A DNA stretch of 64,000 nt from Humibacter ginsenosidimutans (GTDB taxonomy: Bacteria; Actinomycetota; Actinomycetes; Actinomycetales; Microbacteriaceae): the NCBI RefSeq assembly GCF_007859675.1, contig NZ_CP042305.1, forward strand, positions 2,728,001-2,792,000, read 5' to 3'. Numbering within the stretch: the first letter of the stretch is position 1; each line of letters starts with the position of its first letter. Both the position numbers and the translations under genes were made by a program. The notes beneath the pieces are model-generated. The model searched no databases. It had not been told where the DNA came from and saw only the letters and a list, made by a program, of their open reading frames with translations. Positions 42,279-51,570 of this stretch are shown one piece after another.

Positions 42279-43556
42279 ATGCCTGTTCCCGCGCAGTATC
42301 GCCTCGTCACCGTGCCGGAGACCCGCGTCGCCGACGTGCTCCGCCTCGACCTGTGGGCCTTCGCCAGCGGCATCCCGCTCGAGACCCAGCTCGAGCTTCC
42401 GCTCGGTCTGCCGTGGGAGCGTTCCTACGGCGTCGAGCGTGACGTCGAGGAGCCGGGGGAGCTGGCCGGATTCCACGCCGCCTACCCGCTGCGTGCCTAC
42501 CCCGTGCCCGGCGCCGAGGTGCCGTGCGGCTGGCTCACCTGGGTGGGGGTGCACCCCGGGCACCGGCGTCGGGGCATCCTGCGCGCCATGATCGAGCACC
42601 ACTTCGCCGACCTCGCCGCTCACGGCGAGGCGATCTCCGGACTCATGGCCGCCGAGACCGCCATCTACGGCCGCTTCGGCTACGGCATGGCGGCGCCTCA
42701 GCTGAGTCTGAGCATCCCGCGCGGCGCCGCGCTCCGGCCCGTGGCAGGGTCCGCCGACCTCGAGGTGACGGTGGAGGAGTGGGATGCCGCGGCGCACGGC
42801 GACCTGTGCGCGGGCATCCACAGCGGCTACGCGCGCGTGCCCGATGGCCTCGGCCGTCCCGGCTGGGCGACCCGGGAGACCCCTGGGCTGCGGGGCTGGT
42901 GGGACGCCGACCCGAAAGACCTCCGCGCGGGCAAGGAGAACAGGCGCGTCGTGATCGTGCGCGACGCCGCGGGCACCCCGTTGGCGTACGCCACGTTCCG
43001 TCGCGAGCTCAAGTGGACGCGCGGCGGCTCCGACGGCACCGTCTCGGTGCGCGAGGCCGTCGCCCTGACGCCGGCAGCGGCCCATCGCCTCTGGTCGGTG
43101 CTGCTCGACCTCGACCTGACGTCGACGGTGCGGGTGGAGACTCTGCCGGTCGACGATCCGATCGTCACCCTCCTCGCCGATCTGCGCGGCGCCCAGCCCG
43201 ACTATCAGGACAACACCTGGCTCCGCATCGTCGACCTTCCCGCTGCGCTCGCACAGCGCCGCTATGCCACCGACGTCGACGTGGTGCTCGAGGTGACGGA
43301 TGCCATCATCCCGTCCAACGCCGCGACCTGGCGGGTGCGCGCCGCGGCCTGGGACCACGCCGTCGTGGAACGCACGGATGCCGCGCCCGACCTCGCGCTC
43401 GACATCCGCGAGCTCTCCACCGCACACCTCGGCTCGATCTCACTCGCTTCGCTCGCGCAGGCGGGACTCGTCGAGGTGCGCACGCCGGGCATCCTGCCGA
43501 CGGCCTCCGCCGCCTGGAGGTGGCCGATCGCCGCCGGCGCGAACTGGATCTTCTGA
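42279..43556 (+). CDS. Eis-like GNAT N-acetyltransferase
   Basis: 425-residue multi-domain acetyltransferase like mycobacterial Eis. GWLTWVGVHPGHRRRGILRAMIEHHFADL is the acetyl-CoA loop of the first GNAT domain; EAISGLMAAETAIYGRFGYGMA is the characteristic Eis segment. A second degenerate GNAT region and a sterol-carrier-like C-terminal domain (from about residue 310) follow. Eis proteins acetylate aminoglycosides and other amines and are hexamers. ATG 42279 follows GTAGAGGG. The gene is inserted between dnaB and rplI on the opposite strand. Confidence 0.88.
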   Translation: MPVPAQYRLVTVPETRVADVLRLDLWAFASGIPLETQLELPLGLPWERSYGVERDVEEPGELAGFHAAYPLRAYPVPGAEVPCGWLTWVGVHPGHRRRGILRAMIEHHFADLAAHGEAISGLMAAETAIYGRFGYGMAAPQLSLSIPRGAALRPVAGSADLEVTVEEWDAAAHGDLCAGIHSGYARVPDGLGRPGWATRETPGLRGWWDADPKDLRAGKENRRVVIVRDAAGTPLAYATFRRELKWTRGGSDGTVSVREAVALTPAAAHRLWSVLLDLDLTSTVRVETLPVDDPIVTLLADLRGAQPDYQDNTWLRIVDLPAALAQRRYATDVDVVLEVTDAIIPSNAATWRVRAAAWDHAVVERTDAAPDLALDIRELSTAHLGSISLASLAQAGLVEVRTPGILPTASAAWRWPIAAGANWIF

Positions 43557-43597
43557 GCCCCCTCCCGGCCGCGGCGCACCACGCCCCGAACCAGTCG

Positions 43598-43646
43598 CCG
43601 TTCCGGACGTGTGCGTCCGGTGGGGCGACGCACACGTCCGGAACGG
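43598..43646. terminator. 20-bp perfect inverted repeat
   Basis: CCGTTCCGGACGTGTGCGTC and its exact complement (arms 43598-43617 and 43627-43646, nine-base loop), 41 bases after the Eis-like stop. Likely the terminator of that gene, but it is unusually long and has no T-run. Confidence 0.6.
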
Positions 43647-43693
43647 GCACTACTTGGAGCGCGGGCGCCGCGCACGACACGCACGACGAACGA

Positions 43694-43726
43694 AACGGGC
43701 CGCACCCCAAGGGGATGCGGCCCGTT
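43694..43726 (-). terminator. terminator of the rpsF-rplI operon
   Basis: Arms AACGGGCCGCA and TGCGGCCCGTT (43694-43704 and 43716-43726) with an inner CCCC/GGGG pairing, 17 bases downstream of the rplI stop. On the minus strand the stem is followed by TTCGTTCG. Confidence 0.75.
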
Positions 43727-43743
43727 GTCGTATGGTGCAGCGA

Positions 43744-44196
43744 CTACTTCGCGGCGACCACCTGAAGGGTGATCGTGGCGTTGATGTCGTCGCGCAGCTT
43801 GATGGTCGCCTCGTGCGTGCCAACCGACTTGATCGGCGAAGCGATCTCGATCTTGCGCTTGTCGACGGCGCCGATGCCCGCGGCCTCGACCGCTGCGGCG
43901 ATGTCGGCCGTCTTGACCGAACCGAACAGGCGGCCCTCTGCGCCGGCCTTGACGGCCAGCTTGACCTTGTTGGCCTCGAGCTTCAGCTTGAGGTCCTGCG
44001 CCTCTTCGATGGTGGCGTGCTCGCGCGCGGCACGAGCGGACTTGATCTGCTCGACCTGCTTCTCGCCTCCACGAGTCCACGCGATCGCGAAGCCCTGCGG
44101 AATGAGGTAGTTGCGGGCGTAGCCGTTCTTCACCTCGACGACGTCACCGGCCGAACCGAGGCCGGAGACCTCGTGAGTCAGAATGAGTTTCGACAT
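43744..44196 (-). CDS. rplI: 50S ribosomal protein bL9
   Basis: 150 residues, normal for L9. The N-terminal globular domain ([34 protein letters not shown]) binds 23S rRNA, a long central helix follows ([22 protein letters not shown]) and the C-terminal domain closes the protein. ATG 44196 is preceded by TAGGAGT. Last gene of rpsF-ssb-rpsR-rplI; ten bases from rpsR. Confidence 0.96.
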   Translation of the reverse strand: MSKLILTHEVSGLGSAGDVVEVKNGYARNYLIPQGFAIAWTRGGEKQVEQIKSARAAREHATIEEAQDLKLKLEANKVKLAVKAGAEGRLFGSVKTADIAAAVEAAGIGAVDKRKIEIASPIKSVGTHEATIKLRDDINATITLQVVAAK

Positions 44197-44206
44197 GGGG
44201 TGACTC

Positions 44207-44470
44207 CTAACGGCCCGAGCCGGCGTACGGCAGCAGAGCCATCTCGCGGGCGTTCTTGACGGCCTTCGCGATGAGACGCTGCTCCTGCACGGAGACACCG
44301 GTGATGCGGCGGGCGCGGATCTTGCCGCGCTCGGAAACGAACTTGCGCAGGGTGGCGACATCCTTGTAGTCGATGACACCAACGTGAACGGTCTTCGCCG
44401 GAGCGGCGTTCTTCCCGTCCTTGCCCTTGCGGATCGGCTTGCGGCGGTCGCCGCTCGACTTTCCAGCCAT
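44207..44470 (-). CDS. rpsR: 30S ribosomal protein bS18
   Basis: 87 residues. The core [55 protein letters not shown] sequence is complete (here with VIDYKD). Small and basic; binds S6 in the 30S platform. AAGGAAAA precedes ATG 44470. No zinc-ribbon Cys residues at the N-terminus. Only one S18 copy is seen. Confidence 0.96.
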   Translation of the reverse strand: MAGKSSGDRRKPIRKGKDGKNAAPAKTVHVGVIDYKDVATLRKFVSERGKIRARRITGVSVQEQRLIAKAVKNAREMALLPYAGSGR

Positions 44471-44541
44471 GGTTTTTCCTTAGTGATGTTCGCCGGTTGA
44501 GAAGGGCCGCGGGCCCGTCTCGAAACCGACAGAGATTGTGT

Positions 44542-45033
44542 TTAGAACGGGGTCTCGTCGTTGTAGCTGCCCGGCGCGTTCCACACGTCGGCGCTGTTCG
44601 AGGAGGACCCGGTGGACGGTGCCCACTGGTCGTCGCTCGGCGCGCCGCCGACGCGGCCGCCTCCCGACGACTGAGCGCGCGTGACAGACGCGGTGGCGTA
44701 GCGCAGCGACGGCCCGATCTCATCGATCTCGAGCTCGATCGTGGTGCGCTTCTCGCCTTCCTTCGTCTCGTACGAGCGCTGCTTGAGCCGCCCTGAAGCG
44801 ATGACCCTTGAGCCCTTGGTCAGTGATCCGGCCACGTGCTCGGCGAAATCGCGCCAAACGCTCGCACGCAGGAACAGAGCCTCGCCATCTTTCCACTCGT
44901 TGCTCGCACGGTCGAAGGTGCGAGGAGTGGATGCGATGGTGAAGTTGGCAACGGCCAGCCCGTTCTGCGTGTAGCGCAGCTCCGGGTCGGCGGTGAGGTT
45001 GCCCACCACGGTGATGATGGTCTCGCCTGCCAT
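44542..45033 (-). CDS. ssb: single-stranded DNA-binding protein
   Basis: 163 residues. OB-fold core [36 protein letters not shown]..., then a Gly/Ser-rich linker and the acidic tail ending NDETPF, close to the DDIPF-type tip that recruits repair and replication proteins. It coats single-stranded DNA at the fork. ATG 45033 is just after the rpsF stop, within the usual rpsF-ssb-rpsR order. Confidence 0.95.
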   Translation of the reverse strand: MAGETIITVVGNLTADPELRYTQNGLAVANFTIASTPRTFDRASNEWKDGEALFLRASVWRDFAEHVAGSLTKGSRVIASGRLKQRSYETKEGEKRTTIELEIDEIGPSLRYATASVTRAQSSGGGRVGGAPSDDQWAPSTGSSSNSADVWNAPGSYNDETPF

Positions 45034-45037
45034 GGGA

Positions 45038-45400
45038 CTAGGCGCTCGCCTTGTCGGCCTTGCGGGCCGCCTTCTCGTCCGCGCGCTTCGCAGCCGCGGC
45101 GACCTGGGCGATGGCTTCCTCGGCACGCAGCACCTTGGTGCGCATGACGGCCTCGGAAAGGTTCAGCTGGCGATCGAGCTCCTGCGTCGAAGCCGACTCC
45201 GCGGTGAAGTCGACGACGGCGTAGATGCCCTCGCTCTTCTTGTTGATCTCGTACGCCAGGCGGCGCTTGCCCCAGATGTCGACCTTGTCGATGGTTCCGC
45301 CGTCATTGCGAATGACGTTGAGGAACTTGTCAAGGCTGGGAGCAACGGTGCGCTCATCGATCTCCGGATCGAGGATGACCATCAACTCGTACTGATGCAT
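45038..45400 (-). CDS. rpsF: 30S ribosomal protein bS6
   Basis: 120 residues: [65 protein letters not shown] is typical S6, with a C-terminal Lys/Ala-rich extension ([17 protein letters not shown]) common in actinobacteria. AGGAGG lies ten bases upstream of ATG 45400 and is probably controlled by the S6:S18 leader. First gene of rpsF-ssb-rpsR-rplI. Confidence 0.96.
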   Translation of the reverse strand: MHQYELMVILDPEIDERTVAPSLDKFLNVIRNDGGTIDKVDIWGKRRLAYEINKKSEGIYAVVDFTAESASTQELDRQLNLSEAVMRTKVLRAEEAIAQVAAAAKRADEKAARKADKASA

Positions 45401-45410
45401 GACTAACCCA

Positions 45411-45453
45411 CCTCCTCTGGACTAGAACGGCTGCAGACTTTCTGCAGCAGGAG
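45411..45453 (-). promoter_or_regulatory. S6:S18 ribosomal protein leader
   Basis: In the rpsF 5' UTR, the minus strand shows CTCCT (45453-45449) able to pair with AGGAG of the ribosome-binding site (45416-45412). Between them is a hairpin GCTGCAGA-AAG-TCTGCAGC (45448-45430) followed directly by CCG. This matches the known S6:S18 leader plan: a stem that hides the ribosome-binding site and a bulge carrying CCG, bound by the S6-S18 dimer as feedback. Confidence 0.55.
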
Positions 45454-45513
45454 GGTTGTGCATCGTCGTCCGCCGCTCAGAAGCGGATGCCACGGCGAGC
45501 GGACAACCTGTAA

Positions 45514-45543
45514 ATAGTACCGGACCCCGCTCGGATCAGCCAA
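45514..45543 (-). promoter_or_regulatory. candidate rpsF promoter
   Basis: Minus strand TTGGCT (45543-45538), 18-base spacer, TACTAT (45519-45514). Confidence 0.45.
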
Positions 45544-45597
45544 TTCGCTCCGCTGACGCCGAACTCGCTCACGGCACCACATCCGTAGGCTTGCCCC

Positions 45598-46809
45598 ATG
45601 TCCCGCACCACTCTGAGCATCGCCGTCGTGGCGCTGCACACCTCGCCGTTCTCCGCCCCTGGCTCGGGCGATGTCGGCGGGATGAACGTGCTGGTGCGCG
45701 CGACGGCCGAGCGCATGGCATCCGAGGGGCACCACGTCGAGGTCATCACGCGCAGGTTCACGCCCGATCTGCCGGCCGTGAGCCGCCGACCCTCCGGCGT
45801 GGTGCTGCGACTCGTCGACGCCGGACCGGCGACCCTGCGGCCGAAGAGCGAGCAGGAGGCGTTCGTCGAGGCGTTCCGCACCGGGCTGGATGCCGTCGGC
45901 GACATCGACATCGTGCACTCGCACCACTGGCTGGCCGGCATGGCCGGCCTTCCGTTCGCCCGCGATCGTCACGTGTCTCACGTGCAGAGCTTCCACAGCA
46001 TCGCCGCCCATCCCTCGACAGCACTGAGCGAGGGGGAGCGGCCGGAGTCGGCGGGAAGGCTGGCAGGCGAGGAATGGCTCGCGCAGACATCCGACGCGAT
46101 CGTGGCCGTGAGCCACGCGGAGGAGCGCACCATCGTCGAGCGGCTGCACGCCGACCCCGCACGGGTGCACGTCGTGCTGCCTGGCGTGGACTCGACGCTC
46201 TTCCACCGTGCCGCGCGACGGCTCGAGCCTCGCCCCTACGTGGTCACCGCCGCCCGCATCGAGCCGTTGAAGGGGCTCGATCTGGCGATCCGCACGATCG
46301 CGGCCATGCCGGCCGCTGCGCGTCCCGACCTCGTGATCGCCGGCGGACCCACCGACGGATACGAGTCCCATGTCGACGAGCTGCATGCACTCGCCGCCGA
46401 GCTCGGCGTGACCGACAGGGTGCAGTTCGCCGGGCCGCTGTCGCGCGAGGATCTGGCGGCACTGTTCGCGCACGCCTCCGCGGCGCTCGTGCCGTCGCAC
46501 TCCGAGACCTATGGCCTCGTCGCGCTGGAGGCGGAGGCGAGCGGCGTGCCCGTGCTCGCCGCAGCATCCGGTGGTCTGCGCGAAGCGGTGAGCGAACGTG
46601 CCGCCGCCTTGCTCACGACACGCGATCCGCAGGAGTGGGCCGACCGCCTCACGATGCTGCTCGGTGACGAGGCGCTCTGGGAGTCGCTCTCGACGGCAGG
46701 GGTGCGCTTCGCGCGTCAGCGCACCTGGGACCGCACGGCGCACGAGACCGTGCAGGTCTATCAGCGGCTCATCGCCTCGACGAACGAGCGCTGGCGGGAC
46801 TGGGCGTGA
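45598..46809 (+). CDS. mshA: D-inositol-3-phosphate glycosyltransferase, MshA-like
   Basis: 403-residue GT4 glycosyltransferase. SPFSAPGSGDVGGMNVLVRATAERMASEGHHVEV is the signature of MshA, which joins N-acetylglucosamine to inositol-3-phosphate in the first step of mycothiol synthesis. The UDP-sugar site is in SHSETYGLVALEAEASGVPVLA. The next gene overlaps by GTGA and encodes an MshB-like deacetylase, which strongly supports the assignment. Divergent from rpsF. The usual length is about 420-480, so it is slightly short. Confidence 0.85.
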   Translation: MSRTTLSIAVVALHTSPFSAPGSGDVGGMNVLVRATAERMASEGHHVEVITRRFTPDLPAVSRRPSGVVLRLVDAGPATLRPKSEQEAFVEAFRTGLDAVGDIDIVHSHHWLAGMAGLPFARDRHVSHVQSFHSIAAHPSTALSEGERPESAGRLAGEEWLAQTSDAIVAVSHAEERTIVERLHADPARVHVVLPGVDSTLFHRAARRLEPRPYVVTAARIEPLKGLDLAIRTIAAMPAAARPDLVIAGGPTDGYESHVDELHALAAELGVTDRVQFAGPLSREDLAALFAHASAALVPSHSETYGLVALEAEASGVPVLAAASGGLREAVSERAAALLTTRDPQEWADRLTMLLGDEALWESLSTAGVRFARQRTWDRTAHETVQVYQRLIASTNERWRDWA

Positions 46810-47543
46810 ACCCGTTCGCCGGCGCGCACACCGTGTTGTTCGTGCATGCGCACCCCGACGACGAGACGCTGTCATCCGGCGGCCTGATCCTCTGGCTGGT
46901 CGAGCGCGGAGTGCGCGTCCACCTCCTCACCGCGACGCGTGGAGAACGCGGCGAGGTGGTGCCGGCGCTGCGCGACCGGGCAGGCGGTGACAGGGCGGCG
47001 CTCACCGGCATCCGCATCGATGAGCTCGCCCGCGCGGCGCGGGCGCTCGGCATCACGGATGCCCGCTACCTCGGCGAACCGCCCGCGCGCGCCGAGGATC
47101 TGCCGCCGCGCCGCTACCTCGACTCCGGCATGCGCTGGATCACCCCCACCGTCGCCGGCCCCGTCGACGACGCCCCGGTGGATGCCCTCACCCGCGCACC
47201 AGAGGCTGAGGTGGCCGCCGACGTGCTCGCCTACGTGCAGCACGTCGCGCCCGACCTCGTGATCAGCTATGACGACCAGGGCGGCTACGGGCACCCCGAC
47301 CACCGCTTCATCCGCGCCGCTGCTCTGGCCGCGAGCCGCACAGCAGGGGTGCCGTTCGTCGAGCTGGTGGAGCCCGACGCCGCCGGCGCGTTCGTCGTCG
47401 ACTCGTCAGACCGACTCGGCGCCGTGAAGGATGCCCTCCGCGCGCACGCCACGCAGCTCACCGTCGACGGCGGTGACGTCGTGCACTCCGGCGGTCAGCG
47501 CGAGCCGATCCGCACCGCGGTCGGCGTGCGCCTCGTGCCGTGA
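46806..47543 (+). CDS. mshB: PIG-L/MshB-family deacetylase
   Basis: 245-residue zinc deacetylase. FVHAHPDDETLSSGG supplies the zinc Asp and His, and SYDDQGGYGHPDHR supplies the third ligand; both are the MshB/Mca signature. MshB removes acetyl from GlcNAc-inositol in mycothiol synthesis. It is shorter than typical MshB (about 300). The start GTG overlaps the mshA stop (GTGA). Mca-type amidase or another PIG-L deacetylase is an alternative. Confidence 0.8.
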   Translation: MNPFAGAHTVLFVHAHPDDETLSSGGLILWLVERGVRVHLLTATRGERGEVVPALRDRAGGDRAALTGIRIDELARAARALGITDARYLGEPPARAEDLPPRRYLDSGMRWITPTVAGPVDDAPVDALTRAPEAEVAADVLAYVQHVAPDLVISYDDQGGYGHPDHRFIRAAALAASRTAGVPFVELVEPDAAGAFVVDSSDRLGAVKDALRAHATQLTVDGGDVVHSGGQREPIRTAVGVRLVP

Positions 47544-47689
47544 CACTCACCTCACACGCGTGCTGAAAATCGGAGTTCCGCGCGTTCAGCCGGCGTGTCG
47601 CCGCGCCTGACCGGCGTGTCCCGCACAACTCCGATTCTCGGCACGCCGAACGCAGCACGTAGCGCGCGACGTGTAACCGACAGTGCCGG

Positions 47690-49114
47690 TTACTGCCCGG
47701 CCCACCACGCGCGCAGTCGGTCCTCGACCTCGTCGGCGGCCAGCGGACCCTCGTCGAGCCGCAGGTCGAGCAGGAACTTCATCGCGCGGCCCACCTCGGG
47801 GCCGGGCCGCAGACCCAGGATGCGCATCACGGCCGTTCCGTCGAGGTCGGGCCGCACGGCATCCAGCTCCTCCTGCTCCTTGAGCTGCGCGATGCGCGCC
47901 TCGAGGTCGTCGTAGGCGAAGCCCAGCCGGTCGGCCTTGCGGCGGTTGCGGGTGGTCACATCGGCGCGAGTGAGTTCGTGCAGCCGTTCGAGCTGATCGC
48001 CGGCATCGCGCACATAGCGGCGCACGGCGGAGTCGGTCCACGCTCCGTCGGAGTAGCCGAAGAACCGCAGGTGCAGCTCGATGAGGCGGCTCACGGCATC
48101 CACCACGTCGCCGGAGAAGCGCAGAGCCTTCAGCCGCTTGCGCGCGAGCTTGGCGCCGACCACATCGTGGTGATGGAAGCTCACGACTCCGCCGGCCTCC
48201 AGGCGCCTGGTCGCCGGTTTGCCGATGTCGTGCAACAGGGCGGCGAGCCGCAGCACCACGTCGGGCGCCTCGCCCGGGTGCCGTTCCTGCTCGTATCCGA
48301 TCGCCTGCTCCACGACGGTGAGCGTGTGCCGGTAGACGTCCTTGTGATGGTGGTGCTCGTCGATCTCGAGCCGCAGAGCGGGCAGCTCGGGCAGAAAGCG
48401 ATCGGCCAGCCCGGTCTCCACCAGCAGCTCGAGTCCCGGAGCAGGATCGTCGCACGAGAGCAGCTTCACCAGCTCGTCGCGAATGCGCTCAGCACTCACG
48501 ATCTCGATGCGATCCGCCATCTCCCGCATGGCGGCGACGGTGTCGTCGCTCACCGCGAACCCGAGCTGGGAGGCGAAGCGCGCGGCGCGAAGCATGCGCA
48601 ACGGGTCATCTCCGAACGACACCTCGGGGGAGATCGGGGTGCGCAGCACCCGTGCGAGCAGGTCGTCGACGCCCTTCGCCGGGTCGACGAGCACGATCTG
48701 CGGAACCCGTAGTGCGAGCGCGTTCACCGTGAAGTCACGGCGAATGAGGTCGCCCTCCAGAGTGTCCCCGAACTGCACTTCCGGCTTGCGAGTGGCGCCG
48801 TCGTAGCTGTCGGCGCGGTACGTGGTGATCTCGACGGTCTCGGCACCGAGTCGCGCACCGATGGTGCCGAACTGGCGGCCGATGTCCCACCAGGCGTCCG
48901 CCAGCGGCTTGACGATCTCGATCGTGCGATCCGGCAGGGCGTCGGTCGTGAAGTCGAGGTCGTGCACCTCGCGCCCCAGAAGGGCATCGCGAACGGGGCC
49001 GCCGACCAGTGCGAGCTCGTGGCCCGCATCGGCGAACGCCGCGGCGAGTCGCGAGACGACGGGGGACTCGGCCATGTCGCGCAGGCGCGCGAGAGACTCG
49101 GCGACGCTCTGCAT
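47690..49114 (-). CDS. CCA-adding tRNA nucleotidyltransferase
   Basis: 474-residue class II CCA-adding enzyme. The head domain has VGGPVRDALLGREVHDLDFTTDA (GG and DxD catalytic motifs), RRDFTVNALAL and the RILRT/RMLRAARFASQLGF neck motif. An HD domain follows (LLHDIGKPATR, HHHDVVGA), so the protein is the actinobacterial PcnA/Cca type. It adds or repairs the 3' CCA of tRNAs. ATG 49114 is used; GTG 49123 is possible. It is divergent from the DUF6049 gene, as in related genomes. Confidence 0.9.
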   Translation of the reverse strand: MQSVAESLARLRDMAESPVVSRLAAAFADAGHELALVGGPVRDALLGREVHDLDFTTDALPDRTIEIVKPLADAWWDIGRQFGTIGARLGAETVEITTYRADSYDGATRKPEVQFGDTLEGDLIRRDFTVNALALRVPQIVLVDPAKGVDDLLARVLRTPISPEVSFGDDPLRMLRAARFASQLGFAVSDDTVAAMREMADRIEIVSAERIRDELVKLLSCDDPAPGLELLVETGLADRFLPELPALRLEIDEHHHHKDVYRHTLTVVEQAIGYEQERHPGEAPDVVLRLAALLHDIGKPATRRLEAGGVVSFHHHDVVGAKLARKRLKALRFSGDVVDAVSRLIELHLRFFGYSDGAWTDSAVRRYVRDAGDQLERLHELTRADVTTRNRRKADRLGFAYDDLEARIAQLKEQEELDAVRPDLDGTAVMRILGLRPGPEVGRAMKFLLDLRLDEGPLAADEVEDRLRAWWAGQ

Positions 49115-49254
49115 AATGCGCACCAGTTTACCGATCGCCACGTCGATAACGGATGCGTGTGAGCCCTCAGCACGCACGCCCCGATCCAGGGATTCCACGA
49201 CCTCGCTCCCCGTACAATTGCGGTCATGCTCCCCGTCGACCCCTGCGCTGCCGC

Positions 49255-51570
49255 ATGCGGCTGAACCGCAGACTCCGGGGAATCGGCCGGGGCACGCTCG
49301 TCGCGGCGTGCGCCGCACTGCTGTTCGGCGCGCTCGTTCCGGCGCCGGCTCAGGCTGCCACGGCGCTCGACTCCGACGCGCAGACGCACACCGTGTCGCT
49401 CTACGCCAACAACGCGGGAGTCGAGTCGGCCGGCGCCTCCGTGACCGTCACGATCAGCATCACCAACTCCGCTCAGGCTTTCGTCGGCTCCGGCACGGCG
49501 ACCGTCGCCATCACCGAGAGCCCGCTCGGCACCAGGGCGGCACTGGATGCCTGGGGCAAAGACGTCGACGACAAGCCGGCCACCCGGGTCATCGCCACCG
49601 CACCCACCCAGGGCGTCAACGCGGGGGCGACAGCCCGCGCCGCCACGGTCACCATCCCCGCGAAAACGGTGGGTCTGACCGGCGATACCGCCGTCTACGG
49701 TCTGAAGACGACGGTGACGGACGCGAACGGAACCGTCGGCGACGGTTACTCGACGCTCACCTACTCCGCATCCACGACGCAGAACCAGGTCGGCCTCGCC
49801 ATCGCCATGCCGATCACGGTGCCTGCGACGGCGAGCGGGCTCATCGCCTCCGACGATCTCGCCACCTACACGGCCACCGACGGACTGCTGACCAGGCAGC
49901 TTCAGCTGGCCCAGGACCACCCTTCGATCGCCGTGGCGATCGACCCCATGATCATCGCGTCGATCCGCGTGCTGGGCACCTCGGCACCTGAGAGCGCCCG
50001 CGCATGGCTCGACGAGCTCGACCATCTCTCCAACGACTCGTTCCCGCTGCAGTACGGCGATGCGGATGCCTCGAGCCAGCTCCAGGCGGGCATCGAGACA
50101 CTGCTGTCCCCGACGTCGTTCACGTACGCCCTCGATGCGAAGAACTTCCCCGCTCCGCTCCAGGTGGGGGAGACGCCTCAGCCGACGCCCACTCAGCCGT
50201 CCGACCCCTTCGCGACGCCGACGCCCACGCCGACGCAGCCGGCCACCAACGTGCCAACGACGGCGGAGCTGCTCTCCTGGCCGTACACGTTCCACGGCAT
50301 CGCCTGGCCCGCCGACGACAGCCTGCGCGAGACCGACATCGAGGCGCTGGCACGCAACGGCTATCCGTCGACCATCGTCACCGGTTCCAACACCAATCAG
50401 GCCTCCCTGTCCGCGACGCCGAACGCGCCGATGTCGGTCAAGGGCGGCACGGCGCTCGTCACCGATCAGGGTGTCAGCACGGCGTTGCGCGCCGTGGTCT
50501 CGGCGGTCGGAACCGACGAGGAGGGCGCGGCCCTGGCATCCGCCTCGGCCCAGCTCGCGGAGATCAGCACCCAGTCGAACGGGCAGACCATCGTGCTCGC
50601 CGGTCTCGATCGTGATTGGCCCACGAACTCCAACACGGCCAGCCGCGGCCTGGGCTCGGTGCTCGACCTGCCGTGGGTGACGGCATCCTCGCTGCGCGGC
50701 GCGCTCACCGCCCCGATCACGTCGGGCCTCAAGCTCACCGACAAGGCCCAGGATGCTTCGCGCACCGCCGCGGTGCAGCAGCTGATCGACGACGCCGACG
50801 GCCTCGACTCCTTCGCAACGGTGCTCGCGGATCCCACCGTGCTCACCGGCGACACCCGCAACCGTCTGATGTCGCTCCTCTCGGTGGGCTGGCGCGCGCC
50901 CGACAACGACTGGGCGACGGCGGTCTCCACCTTCACCACACAGTCCAAACGCACCATGAACTCCGTGCAGATCCTGCCGACGGGCAAGATCACCGTGGCC
51001 AGCACGCAGAGCCTCATCCCCGTCACGGTGAACAACAAGTACGACCTTCCGGTCAACGTCGTTCTGCGGGCGACCCCGTCGAACGGCCGGCTCGAGGTCG
51101 ACTCCGACACCTCGAAGACCATCCCCGCAGGTGCCAGCGCCAAGGTGCTCGTTCCCGTCAAAGCCAAGCTCGGCAACGGCAGCGTGCATCTGGGCATGCA
51201 GCTGTACAGCCCCACCGGCGTGCCCATCGGGTCGGGCACGACCGCGGCCATCGACGTGCACGCCGATTGGGAGGGGCTCGGCGCGCTCATCCTCGGCATC
51301 GCGGTCGTGCTGTTCTTCGGCTTCGGTCTCACCAGGAGCATCGTGCGCCGCATCCGAGCAAGGGGACAGCGCGCTGCGGAGGCGGGCGGCGGCGATGCGC
51401 CCGACGCCGGTGACGACGGCGCGAGTGCGACCGAGGTCGACACAGACGCCGAATCCGGTCTCGACGACGCACCCCCAGTAGCATCGACACCCGATGACGA
51501 CTCCGCAGCCCCAGCCGACACCTCCACCGATGCGTCACCGCGCGGCCCCGACGAGGATGCGCGTGGCTAG
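49255..51570 (+). CDS. DUF6049-family secreted/membrane-anchored protein
   Basis: 771-residue protein of unknown role, conserved upstream of murJ in actinobacteria. Basic MRLNRRLRGIGRGT and a hydrophobic run ending APAQA give a signal peptide. A Pro/Thr-rich linker (QPTPTQPSDPFATPTPTPTQ) lies near residues 300-335. One membrane segment close to the C-terminus (LGALILGIAVVLFFGFGL) is followed by a basic then acidic cytoplasmic tail. The body is probably outside the membrane. The murJ ORF begins inside its 3' end, so they are co-expressed; a link to lipid II transport is inferred. Confidence 0.83.
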   Translation: MRLNRRLRGIGRGTLVAACAALLFGALVPAPAQAATALDSDAQTHTVSLYANNAGVESAGASVTVTISITNSAQAFVGSGTATVAITESPLGTRAALDAWGKDVDDKPATRVIATAPTQGVNAGATARAATVTIPAKTVGLTGDTAVYGLKTTVTDANGTVGDGYSTLTYSASTTQNQVGLAIAMPITVPATASGLIASDDLATYTATDGLLTRQLQLAQDHPSIAVAIDPMIIASIRVLGTSAPESARAWLDELDHLSNDSFPLQYGDADASSQLQAGIETLLSPTSFTYALDAKNFPAPLQVGETPQPTPTQPSDPFATPTPTPTQPATNVPTTAELLSWPYTFHGIAWPADDSLRETDIEALARNGYPSTIVTGSNTNQASLSATPNAPMSVKGGTALVTDQGVSTALRAVVSAVGTDEEGAALASASAQLAEISTQSNGQTIVLAGLDRDWPTNSNTASRGLGSVLDLPWVTASSLRGALTAPITSGLKLTDKAQDASRTAAVQQLIDDADGLDSFATVLADPTVLTGDTRNRLMSLLSVGWRAPDNDWATAVSTFTTQSKRTMNSVQILPTGKITVASTQSLIPVTVNNKYDLPVNVVLRATPSNGRLEVDSDTSKTIPAGASAKVLVPVKAKLGNGSVHLGMQLYSPTGVPIGSGTTAAIDVHADWEGLGALILGIAVVLFFGFGLTRSIVRRIRARGQRAAEAGGGDAPDAGDDGASATEVDTDAESGLDDAPPVASTPDDDSAAPADTSTDASPRGPDEDARG

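Noticed and set aside
48724..51261. 845-residue minus-strand frame under DUF6049
   Set aside because: Composition is His/Arg/Gly-rich with no domain; the plus-strand gene has a signal peptide, linker and membrane anchor.
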